A stretch of DNA of 8,725 nt from an uncultured Propionibacteriaceae bacterium (GCA_937859105.1 CALMAD010000368.1:1-8725); one strand, 5' to 3'; shown: positions 1-5,583, numbered from the stretch's first letter. The notes: generated by a model from the letters alone, not told the origin. Numbers and translations are program-made.

Positions 1-177
1 GGACGCCGACCCAGACGCCGACCCAGACGTCGACGCCGCCGCCGGGCCGCTCACGGCCGGCGTCGGCACCGCGGCGGTTCGGCCGACCCCGCTCCCGGGC
101 TGGCACCCGGCCGACCCCAGCAGCAGGGCGAACAGGGCCGTCAGGGCAGCCATCGCCCGGATCCGTCTCCTCCGCAC
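1..177 (-). CDS. Putative lipoprotein, N-terminal part only (runs off left edge)
   Basis: Reading the minus strand from 177, a frame of 59 codons stays open to the window edge. It starts with GTG, followed by RRRRIRA, a hydrophobic core (about residues 9-20) and the lipobox GSAGC with Cys25, which is a textbook lipoprotein signal peptide. The exported protein would be lipid-anchored on the outer face of the membrane. After Cys25 the chain is a low-complexity Gly/Ala/Ser/Pro linker; its end (bases 1-40) is built from a 12-base repeat encoding a GSAS pattern. I chose GTG at 177 because it supplies the basic n-region; an in-frame TAG at 187-189 limits the gene upstream. An ATG at 153 is possible and has GGAGGAG upstream, but at about 13 bases spacing and it would lose all the arginines. 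The functional domain lies outside the window, so no function can be given. Confidence 0.7.
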   Translation of the reverse strand, partial: MRRRRIRAMAALTALFALLLGSAGCQPGSGVGRTAAVPTPAVSGPAAASTSGSASGSAS

Positions 178-231
178 GCCGACACCCTACCCACCCGGAC
201 GCCCACGGCTCGCGGGCCTCAGCCGAACCCC

Positions 232-313
232 ACCCTGACTGGCCCGTTCTGAAGGGGGAGGGCCGAGCGCACAGACGCTCCGGGCGTCCTCCCGAGAACG
301 AGCCAGTCAGGGT
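232..313 (-). repeat. Long inverted repeat with 19-bp arms, probable RNA hairpin
   Basis: The left arm ACCCTGACTGGCCCGTTCT (232-250) and the right arm AGAACGAGCCAGTCAGGGT (295-313) are reverse complements except at 244/301. That position is C against A on the plus strand but G against U in a minus-strand transcript, so minus-strand RNA would pair over all 19 positions. Inside the 44-base interior are two further complementary pairs: GGGAGG (256-261) with CCTCCC (288-293), and GAGCG (265-269) with CGCTC (276-280). The element sits 55-136 bases upstream of the lipoprotein start. It could be a 5' leader structure, a terminator for transcription arriving from modC, or a small non-autonomous element. 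The pairing is read directly from the sequence; the role is not known. Confidence 0.75.
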
Positions 314-358
314 CCTCACCCGCTTCCGCCGCGCGAGGGCGAGCCCAACGCGTCCAGG

Positions 359-424
359 CCCTCCCGCGAGCCGCGCCGCTCCTCCCCGCGAGCCGCGCCA
401 GTTCTCCCCGCGAGCCCGGGTCAC
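359..424. repeat. Three degenerate 22-bp direct repeats
   Basis: The units are 359-380, 381-402 and 403-424. Each contains CTCCC(C)GCGAGCC, and the shared GCGAG ends at 370, 392 and 414, an exact 22-base period. Units 1 and 2 match over most of their length, while unit 3 diverges after GCGAGCC. Twenty-two bases is twice the 11-base period of the array at 534-698, so both repeat families place copies near whole helical turns. Confidence 0.6.
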
Positions 425-446
425 GCGCCGGACGCCGCGCCCGCCC

Positions 447-473
447 GTTCTGCTTCCGTTTTGGAAGCAAAAC
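447..473 (-). terminator. Strong hairpin, possible intrinsic terminator or leader element
   Basis: TGCTTCC (451-457) and GGAAGCA (463-469) are perfectly complementary around a 5-base loop. Three more pairs (447-449 with 471-473) lie beyond a C/A mismatch at 450/470. In a minus-strand transcript that mismatch becomes a G-U pair, giving a continuous 11-bp stem with loop AAAAC. There is no U-tract after it, although actinobacterial terminators often lack one. It lies 260 bases past the modC stop, which is far for a dedicated mod terminator. Its 3' arm in the minus-strand RNA carries CAGAACGGGC, a ten-base word also present in the 3' arm of the inverted repeat at 232-313. Confidence 0.4.
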
Positions 474-533
474 CTAGGAGTCGTCCTCGTCCCCTCCCCG
501 ACCCGATCCGTTCGCCGAGCAACGGCGGGCTAG

Positions 534-698
534 GAGTGTGCTTGGGGTGGGCTCGGAGTGTGCTTGGGGTGGGCTCGGAGTGTGCTTGGGGTGGGCTCGG
601 AGCGGGCTCGGAGCGGGCTCGGAGTGTGCTTGGGGCGGGCTCGGAGCGGGCTCGGAGTGGGCTCGGAGCGGGCTCGGAGCGGGCTCGGAGTGGGCAAG
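534..698. repeat. Tandem array of 15 units of an 11-bp repeat
   Basis: Fifteen consecutive 11-base units run without gaps. The variants are A = GAGTGTGCTTG, B = GGGTGGGCTCG, B' = GGGCGGGCTCG, C = GAGCGGGCTCG, D = GAGTGGGCTCG and D' = GAGTGGGCAAG, in the order A B A B A B C C A B' C D C C D'. The first six units form three identical 22-mers. Unit C contains GAGC-GG-GCTC, and the junction of units gives GCTC-G-GAGC, so the C/D part is a run of overlapping short palindromes. The array ends 34 bases beyond the modC stop codon on the non-coding side. Because 11 is not a multiple of 3, it leaves frames open and creates false ORFs. Confidence 0.9.
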
Positions 699-710
699 GG
701 GGGGCAGGGG
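692..710 (+). other. Canonical G-quadruplex motif next to the repeat array
   Basis: Four G-runs with short loops are visible: GGG (692-694), CAA, GGG (698-700), G, GGG (702-704), CA, GGGG (707-710). This fits the usual G3+N1-7 pattern. The G-rich strand is the plus strand, which is the template strand for modC, and the motif starts 23 bases past the modC stop. In this position it could slow RNA polymerase. G-runs are common in such GC-rich DNA, so the structural role is an inference. Confidence 0.4.
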
Positions 711-732
711 CCGTCGCAGCAAACCGACCGGG

Positions 733-1800
733 CTACCGGGGATACAACCGCACCTGTGTCGCCTTGATGCCGAGCAACACCTCGGCGCCCGGGCGCAGGT
801 CGAGCTCGACGGTGGACGCCGCGGTGACGTCGCCGCGGACGCTTTGCCCACCCGGCAGCAGGCTCGTCACCCGGACGATCGCCCCCCGCGGCTCCAGGGC
901 GACGACGGTGGCCGGCAGCACGGTCCGGGGGCTGCCGCCGGGCGCGGCGAGGTGGATCGACACGGCCGCCGGCTCGACGGTCGCGAGCGCGGGCCAGCCG
1001 CGGGCCAGCGACGCGCCGTCCTCCGCGATCCCCGTGAGCACCAGCCCGGCGCCGAGGTCGAGACGGTCGGCGTCCAACCCGACGCCGGTCAGCAGGTTCA
1101 GCCCGACGAGCCGGGCCAGAAACTCGGTGCGCGGCCGGGCGAGCACGTCGCCGACCGGCCCGCGCTCGACGATGCGTCCGCCTTCCACGACGACGACCTC
1201 CTCGGCGAGGGCGAGCACATCCAGCAGGTCGTGCGTGACGAGCAGGACCGTCTGCCCCGCGAGCCGCTCCCGCAACAGCCGCCGCATCTCGGGGGCGACG
1301 CCGACGTCGAGGGCGGCCAGCGGTTCGTCCAGCAGGACGGCCTCCGGCTCGCCCGCCAGCGCCCGCGCGAGCGCCACGCGCTGCTGCTGGCCGCCCGACA
1401 ACTGCCCCGGACGCCGCTGCGCCAGCTCGCCGCAGCCGACGGCGTCCAGGTGGCGTTGGGCGGTCGCGAGGGCCTCGCGCCGCGCGACGCCCCGGGCGCG
1501 CGGCCCGAACGCGACGTTCTCCGCGACGCTGAGGTGCGGGAAGAGCAACGACCGCTGCGACAGCAGCGCCAGACCCCTCGCGTGGCTCGGGACGTGCACG
1601 CGCCCGCCGTCCACGAGGCGGCCGCCGATGCGCACTTCACCGAAGTCCGGCCGCGTGAGCCCCGCGAGCACCTGGACCAGCGTCGACTTGCCCGCCCCGT
1701 TGGGCCCCACGACCGCCACGCGGCTGCCGGGCTCGACCTCCAGGTCCACCTCCACGTCCCGCGCGTCGACCCGCGCGCGGACCGCCAGCCCGGCGCTCAC
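733..1800 (-). CDS. modC: Molybdate ABC transporter ATP-binding protein ModC
   Basis: This 355-residue protein is the cytoplasmic ATPase that powers molybdate import with ModB and ModA. ABC motifs appear in order: Walker A GPNGAGKST (32-40), Q-loop Gln82, signature LSGGQ (134-138), Walker B VLLDEP (155-160) and H-loop His190 in LLVTHD. The C-terminal part (about 290-352) resembles the Mop/TOBE regulatory domain typical of ModC, and the total length is normal for the family. The start is the GTG at 1800, which overlaps the modB stop by 4 bases (GTGA, 1797-1800), implying translational coupling; GGGCGGGGG lies just upstream. The frame is open further upstream through modB, but that is only codon bias. 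As last gene of the operon it ends at a TAG. Specificity for molybdate rather than another oxyanion is inferred from the operon. Confidence 0.92.
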   Translation of the reverse strand: MSAGLAVRARVDARDVEVDLEVEPGSRVAVVGPNGAGKSTLVQVLAGLTRPDFGEVRIGGRLVDGGRVHVPSHARGLALLSQRSLLFPHLSVAENVAFGPRARGVARREALATAQRHLDAVGCGELAQRRPGQLSGGQQQRVALARALAGEPEAVLLDEPLAALDVGVAPEMRRLLRERLAGQTVLLVTHDLLDVLALAEEVVVVEGGRIVERGPVGDVLARPRTEFLARLVGLNLLTGVGLDADRLDLGAGLVLTGIAEDGASLARGWPALATVEPAAVSIHLAAPGGSPRTVLPATVVALEPRGAIVRVTSLLPGGQSVRGDVTAASTVELDLRPGAEVLLGIKATQVRLYPR

Positions 1801-2657
1801 GACGCCCCCGCCCGATCGGGGACGCCGACGTCCGCCCGCCGCCCGCGCCTCCGCCTCTCGGACGGCCCGCCCTCCGACGTCTGGGTGAGCCGCGTCAACC
1901 ATCCGGCACCCCCGACCACGACGATGGCCAGCCCGATCAGAACCACCGACAAGGCGAGCGCGCTGTCGGGGTCCGTCTCGCGTTGGAGGTAGATCTCGAG
2001 CGGGAGCGTCCGGGTCGTGCCCTGCAGCGATCCGGCGAACGTGAGCGTCGCGCCGAACTCGCCGAGCGCCCGCGCGAACGCGAGCGCCGTCGCGGACGCC
2101 AGCGCGGGGCCGAGCAGCGGCAGCGTCACCCGGCGCAGCACGTACGTCGGCGTCGCCCCGAGGACGGCGGCCGCGCTCTCGAAGCCGGCCGGGGACGTCC
2201 GCAGCGCGCCCTCCAGCGCGATGACCAGGTACGGCATCGACACGAACGCCTGCGCGATCACGACCGCCACGGTCGTGAACCCGATCTCGACGCCGAACGC
2301 CGACAGGCTGGCGCCGAGCAGGCCGCGGCGTCCGAGCGTGACGAGCAGCGCGAGGCCCGCCACGACCGGCGGCAGCACCATCGGCAACATCGTGAGTACG
2401 CGGGCCACCGCCGCCCAGGCCCCCCGCGCGCGGGCGAGCGCCAGCGCGAGGGGGCACCCGAGCAGCACCGAGATCGCGGTGCTGGCGAAGCACGTCCGCA
2501 GCGACAGGCTGAGGGCGTCCAGGCTCGCCTGCGCGGAGAGCAGCTCCGGCAGCCGGCCCCACGGCAGCCGCACCCCGACGCCCACCAGCGGGACGACGAG
2601 GAACAGCAGCGCCGCCCCGACCGGCAGCCACAGCCAGCGCGGGAGGGGCGTCCTCAC
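1797..2657 (-). CDS. modB: Molybdate ABC transporter permease ModB
   Basis: This 286-residue integral membrane protein forms the channel of the molybdate importer. Hydrophobic segments are visible at about 11-29, 55-78, 88-108, 123-148, 180-205 and 234-254. The permease coupling loop that docks onto the ATPase is at about 160-180, with the EAA-type pattern ESAAAVLGATPTYVLRRVTLP around residues 160-180. The start is GTG at 2657, overlapping the modA stop (GTGA, 2654-2657), with no good ribosome binding site of its own, so it probably depends on coupling to modA. After the last membrane segment there is a 30-residue hydrophilic tail with the arginine cluster RRRRGRR (268-274), which makes the protein somewhat longer than many ModB proteins. 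Placement between modA and modC supports the assignment. Confidence 0.92.
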   Translation of the reverse strand: MRTPLPRWLWLPVGAALLFLVVPLVGVGVRLPWGRLPELLSAQASLDALSLSLRTCFASTAISVLLGCPLALALARARGAWAAVARVLTMLPMVLPPVVAGLALLVTLGRRGLLGASLSAFGVEIGFTTVAVVIAQAFVSMPYLVIALEGALRTSPAGFESAAAVLGATPTYVLRRVTLPLLGPALASATALAFARALGEFGATLTFAGSLQGTTRTLPLEIYLQRETDPDSALALSVVLIGLAIVVVGGAGWLTRLTQTSEGGPSERRRRGRRADVGVPDRAGAS

Positions 2658-3580
2658 TTAGTGGCGGACGCCGTGGGCGTCGCCGACGCCGAAGCCGCCG
2701 ACCCGGACGGGGACGCCGTCGCCGACGCCGTCGGTTCGGCGAACCCGTACCTGGCGAGGATCGCGCGGCCCTGCGGCGACGTCACCTGAGCGATGAATCG
2801 CTGGGCCCCCTGCGGGTCGGGCGCGCCGTTGACCGTCGCGATCAGGTGCTGGTTGATGACCTTCTCGGCGCCCGGGATCTCGACGGTGTCGACCTTGTCT
2901 CCGGCGCCGGCGGCGTCGGTCGTGTAGACGAGCCCGGCGTCCGCCTCGCCGGACGTCACCTTGCCGAGCACGTCGGTGACCTTCTGCTCCTCCGACACCG
3001 GCTGCAGCTTCACGCCCAGCTCGCCGGCGAGCTTCTGGCTGGCGCGTCCGCACGGCACGGCGGGCGCGCAGATCACGAGCCGCTTGCCGGTCAGGGACGC
3101 GTTGAGCCCCGTGACCTTGCCCGGGTTGCCGGACGGCGTGACGAGCACCAGGTGGTTCGTCGCGAACAGGGTCGGCTCGCCGACGAGCTTCTTCTCGACC
3201 GCCCGGTCCATCGTCGCCTTGTCGGCGGTCGCGAGCACGTCGGCCCGCGCGCCACCCGCGAGCTGGTCGACCAACGTCGAGCTGCCCTCGAACGAGAACC
3301 GCTCCTCCTGCGTGGCGTCCGCCTGCGAGATCTCGCCGAAGCCCTTCTGCAAGGACGCCGCCGCGAACACGGTCAGTTGCCCGGACCCGGCGCTCCCACC
3401 CGCGCTCGGGGACGCCCCTCCGTACGCCGGCGCGCAGCCGGCCAGCGCCACGCACGTCGCCAGGGACGCCGCGGCAGCCGCCACCGCCCGCGCGCCGCGC
3501 GCGCTCGCCCTCCGTCGTACGCCGCGCCCCGTCGCGCCCGTCGCCGTGGTCGTCGCCGTCGTCGTCTCCTGCACCGTCAT
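2654..3580 (-). CDS. modA: Molybdate-binding lipoprotein ModA
   Basis: This 308-residue extracytoplasmic binding protein captures molybdate (and likely tungstate) for ModBC. After a Thr-rich, then Arg-rich n-region come a hydrophobic core and the lipobox LAGC with Cys49, so it is lipid-anchored. A short Gly/Ser linker precedes the binding domain, which opens with LTVFAAASL; Ser76 in this AASL motif and Ser100/Ser101 in EGSS match the oxyanion-binding serines of ModA. VPCGRA and DAGLVYTTDA are further family motifs. The domain ends near ARYGF, and 28 low-complexity Ala/Ser/Thr/Pro residues (281-308) follow, which is unusual. The start is ATG 3580, with AAGGGGG upstream and a 4-base ATGA overlap with the preceding regulator gene. 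Confidence 0.93.
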   Translation of the reverse strand: MTVQETTTATTTATGATGRGVRRRASARGARAVAAAAASLATCVALAGCAPAYGGASPSAGGSAGSGQLTVFAAASLQKGFGEISQADATQEERFSFEGSSTLVDQLAGGARADVLATADKATMDRAVEKKLVGEPTLFATNHLVLVTPSGNPGKVTGLNASLTGKRLVICAPAVPCGRASQKLAGELGVKLQPVSEEQKVTDVLGKVTSGEADAGLVYTTDAAGAGDKVDTVEIPGAEKVINQHLIATVNGAPDPQGAQRFIAQVTSPQGRAILARYGFAEPTASATASPSGSAASASATPTASATK

Positions 3581-3990
3581 GACCGCCCCCTTGCCGTCTC
3601 GATCGAGACATTCGTAGCTTTGATGACCGCGGTCGCCACCGACCCTGGCTCCAGAGCCAACTCGCGGACCGCCTCCGTCGAGATCAGCGAGACCACCCGG
3701 AACGGCCCGCACTGCAGCTCCACCTGGCTCATCACCTGGTCGGAGAGCACCCGCGTCACCAGCCCCGTGAAGTGGTTGCGCGCCGAGCGGAGGCCCGCGT
3801 CGGCGTCCAACTCCCCGATGCCCCCATCGGCGAACTCGACGGCCAGCCGCGCGATCGCGGCCCCGTCGACGACCTTGCGCCCCGACTCGTCGACCGACGA
3901 CGGCAGCGCGCCGGAATCGACCCGCCGCCGCACCGTGTCGTCCGACACCCCGAGGAGGCGCGCGGCCTCGGAAATCCTGAGTTGCGTCAT
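3577..3990 (-). CDS. Helix-turn-helix regulator with C-terminal Mop (molybdate-binding) domain
   Basis: The protein has 137 residues. Residues 4-25 (LRISEAARLLGVSDDTVRRR) form a MerR/excisionase-type helix-turn-helix, with the following stretch to about 50 completing the DNA-binding domain. A linker leads to residues 68-133, a single Mop/TOBE domain starting with SARNHFTG, the classic Mop signature; such domains bind molybdate or tungstate at subunit interfaces. The likely role is an intracellular oxyanion sensor that controls the operon it heads, comparable in function to ModE but with a different DNA-binding domain. It is the first gene of the operon and overlaps modA by ATGA (3577-3580). 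The start is ATG 3990, with a weak AGGG nine bases upstream. Autoregulation is inferred from position. It could instead be mainly a molybdate store, but the helix-turn-helix argues for regulation. Confidence 0.85.
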   Translation of the reverse strand: MTQLRISEAARLLGVSDDTVRRRVDSGALPSSVDESGRKVVDGAAIARLAVEFADGGIGELDADAGLRSARNHFTGLVTRVLSDQVMSQVELQCGPFRVVSLISTEAVRELALEPGSVATAVIKATNVSIETARGRS

Positions 3991-4034
3991 GGATCACGAC
4001 CCTACTTCCGCTTCCGCGTAGAGAACAACCGAAG

Positions 4035-4045
4035 GACGCCGCGTC
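4035..4045. promoter_or_regulatory. Palindrome copy 1, possible operator on the mod side
   Basis: GACGCCGCGTC is a perfect 5-bp inverted repeat around one central base, extended by one pair on each side to 13 bases (4034-4046). It lies 45 bases upstream of the regulator gene start and recurs exactly at 4153-4163. A regulator-binding role is inferred from symmetry, duplication and position. Confidence 0.35.
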
Positions 4046-4147
4046 CGCGACGCCGGGCCCCACCTGGCCGCCTTGCCGCGGGCTCGGCACCGGACGCGGC
4101 CCGGCATGACGAAGTTCGCGCCACGACGAAAACAAGTCCGCCGCAGC

Positions 4148-4174
4148 CTCTTGACGCCGCGTCTTTATCAAGAG
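4148..4174. promoter_or_regulatory. Inverted repeat overlapping a -35-like box, with palindrome copy 2 inside
   Basis: CTCTTGA (4148-4154) and TCAAGAG (4168-4174) are perfect 7-bp inverted repeats separated by 13 bases, so their centres are 20 bases (about two helical turns) apart. The left arm contains the start of TTGACG (4151-4156). The second copy of GACGCCGCGTC (4153-4163) begins in the left arm and fills most of the spacer. The layout suits an operator for a dimeric repressor on the lpqY-sug side, but this is an inference. Confidence 0.35.
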
Positions 4175-4256
4175 AGTGTCGGGACATCGAACTTCGCCTG
4201 AACGCGCGGGGCCGTCGGCTCTGATCGCGGGGCGGAGTGTCTCGTCACAACGCTGT

Positions 4257-4264
4257 GGAAAGGA
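4257..4264 (+). promoter_or_regulatory. Ribosome binding site that fixes the lpqY start
   Basis: GGAAAGGA lies five bases before the ATG at 4270. This supports that ATG over the in-frame GTG at 4237, which has no comparable site and would put eleven extra residues in front of the signal peptide. Confidence 0.75.
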
Positions 4265-4269
4265 CGGTC

Positions 4270-5583
4270 ATGCCTTCGGACGTGTCCCATAAGCGCAGGC
4301 GCAGAGGGGCGGTGGGTCTGGCCCTGGCGCTCGTCGCGCCGCTGGCGCTCGCCGGCTGCGCGAACCAGCAGAACGGCCCGCCGACGCTCATGTGGTACAT
4401 CAACCCCGACGACGGCGGGCAGGCCGAGCTCGCCCAGCGCTGCACGGCGGCGTCCGGGGGCAAGTACTCGATCGAGACGTCCGTGCTGCCGCGCGACGCG
4501 GCGTCCCAGCGCGAACAGCTCGCCCGCCGGCTGGCGGCGGGCGACGCGTCCATGGACATCATGAGCCTCGACCCGCCCTACGTCCCCGAGCTGGCGAACC
4601 CGGGCTTCCTCGCGCCGGTGCCGGAGGCGCTGCAGAAGGCGGCCCTCTCCGACGACGTCGTCGAGGGCGCCAAGCGCGGCGCCCAGTGGGACGGCAAGGT
4701 CGTCGCGGTGCCCTTCTGGGCGAACACCCAGTTGCTCTGGTACCGCAAGTCGGTGGCCCAGAAGGCCGGGCTGGACATGAACCAGCCGGTCACGTGGAGC
4801 CAACTGCTGGACGCGGTGCGTGAGACCGACACCTACATCGGCGTCCAGGGCATCCGGGGCGAGTCGATGACGGTGTGGGTGAACGCGATGATCGAGTCGG
4901 GCGGCGACCACATCGTCCGCAACCCGATGGCGCCCGCCGACCAGATCGACCTCGGTCTCGACAGCGACGCCGGCAAGGCGGCCGCGACCATCGTCGGCAC
5001 GATCGGCCGCGACGGGCTGGGCGGCCCCGGCATCACGACGCAGGACGAGAACGTCACCATGCAGAACTGGCAGGGCGACCACGGCTCGTTCATGGTCAAC
5101 TGGCCGTTCGTCTACGCCGCCACCCAGTCGGCCGTCGAGCAGGGGTCGCTCGACCGCTCGGTGCTCGACGACATGGGCTGGGCCCAGTATCCGCGCATGA
5201 GCGCCGACCGGCCCTCGGCGCCGCCGCTGGGCGGCATCATGCTCGGCGTCGGCTCGCACTCGCGGCACCCCGATCTCGCCTTCGACGCGATCACCTGCAT
5301 CACGAAGCCCGAGAACCAGGCGTACTACTTCGTGAGCAACGGCAACCCGCCGTCGTCCATCAAGGCGTTCGACGACGCGGCCGTGCGGGAGAAGTACCCG
5401 ATGGCGCCCGTGATCCGCACCGCGCTCGAGAACGCGGCGCCGCGTCCGCAGACGCCCTACTACAACGAAGTGTCCACCGCGATCCAGCAGGGCTACACCC
5501 CGCTGACCGTCGTGACGGACCAGACGCCGGCGCAGGTCGCCGAGTTCATCCGCCGGGTTCTGAGAGGAGAGGCCCTCCAGTGA
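4270..5583 (+). CDS. lpqY: Trehalose-type ABC transporter substrate-binding lipoprotein LpqY
   Basis: This 437-residue lipoprotein captures the sugar outside the membrane and delivers it to SugA/SugB. Its signal peptide has the basic KRRRR (8-12), a hydrophobic core and the lipobox LAGC with Cys30. The mature part is a family 1 solute-binding fold. Stretches that I recall as shared with Mycobacterium tuberculosis LpqY include QRC (56-58), LPR (73-75), QREQLARRL (80-88), DIMSLD (96-101), NTQLLWYR (152-159), NWPFV (277-281) and, near the end, KYPM followed by RPQTPYY (392-398). Length and the following sugA-sugB-sugC order agree. The start is ATG 4270, preceded by GGAAAGGA. The stop overlaps sugA by GTGA. 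Trehalose is the substrate by homology; another disaccharide is possible and cannot be excluded from sequence alone. Confidence 0.88.
   Translation: MPSDVSHKRRRRGAVGLALALVAPLALAGCANQQNGPPTLMWYINPDDGGQAELAQRCTAASGGKYSIETSVLPRDAASQREQLARRLAAGDASMDIMSLDPPYVPELANPGFLAPVPEALQKAALSDDVVEGAKRGAQWDGKVVAVPFWANTQLLWYRKSVAQKAGLDMNQPVTWSQLLDAVRETDTYIGVQGIRGESMTVWVNAMIESGGDHIVRNPMAPADQIDLGLDSDAGKAAATIVGTIGRDGLGGPGITTQDENVTMQNWQGDHGSFMVNWPFVYAATQSAVEQGSLDRSVLDDMGWAQYPRMSADRPSAPPLGGIMLGVGSHSRHPDLAFDAITCITKPENQAYYFVSNGNPPSSIKAFDDAAVREKYPMAPVIRTALENAAPRPQTPYYNEVSTAIQQGYTPLTVVTDQTPAQVAEFIRRVLRGEALQ

Larger units (their letters stand above)
178..732. other. Gene-free, repeat-rich interval between modC and the lipoprotein gene
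   Basis: I see no convincing gene in this 555-base stretch. Open frames crossing it exist because of G+C bias and because an 11-base repeat reads as the same peptide in all frames. It lies downstream of modC and upstream of the lipoprotein gene, both on the minus strand, so it may carry the mod operon terminator and the lipoprotein promoter and leader. Its visible contents are listed separately: a long inverted repeat (232-313), a 22-bp triplicate repeat (359-424), a hairpin (447-473), an 11-bp tandem array (534-698) and a G-run motif (692-710). I found no tRNA-like or rRNA-like sequence in it. Confidence 0.7.
3991..4269. promoter_or_regulatory. Divergent promoter region between the mod and lpqY-sug operons
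   Basis: This 279-base gap separates two operons transcribed away from each other, so it must contain the start signals of both unless distant promoters are used. I see no gene in it. It holds the palindrome GACGCCGCGTC twice (4035-4045 and 4153-4163), an inverted repeat CTCTTGA/TCAAGAG (4148-4174), and the related 9-mers CGAAGTTCG (4110-4118) and CGAACTTCG (4188-4196). TTGACG at 4151-4156 could be a -35 box for the sug side, but no good -10 box follows at 17-18 bases (GAGTGT, AGTGTC). No convincing -35/-10 pair was found for the mod side. Confidence 0.6.

Noticed and set aside
232..313. Miniature transposable element with 19-bp terminal repeats
   Set aside because: No target-site duplication flanks the arms and no second copy is in the window, so an RNA or operator role is at least as likely. 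A genome search for further copies would decide.
219..470. An 83-codon minus-strand frame in the gene-free interval
   Set aside because: It begins with TTG without a binding site, overlaps both hairpins and the 22-bp repeats, and has low-complexity Arg/Ala/Gly composition typical of chance frames in GC-rich DNA.
534..698. CRISPR-like array
   Set aside because: Units are 11 bp, directly adjacent and without unique spacers, and no cas gene is in the window.
461..1992. Long plus-strand frames across the repeat array and modC
   Set aside because: The 11-base repeat leaves frames open and the rest is an antisense shadow of modC with Arg/Ala/Pro-rich composition and no domain.
733..2631. A 632-codon minus-strand frame that would fuse modC to upstream sequence
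   Set aside because: Its upstream part is an out-of-frame reading of modB and has no ABC or membrane features. The GTG at 1800 overlapping the modB stop gives a normal ModC.
4237..4269. Earlier in-frame GTG start for lpqY at 4237
   Set aside because: It would put eleven unneeded residues before the signal peptide, while ATG 4270 has GGAAAGGA at five bases.
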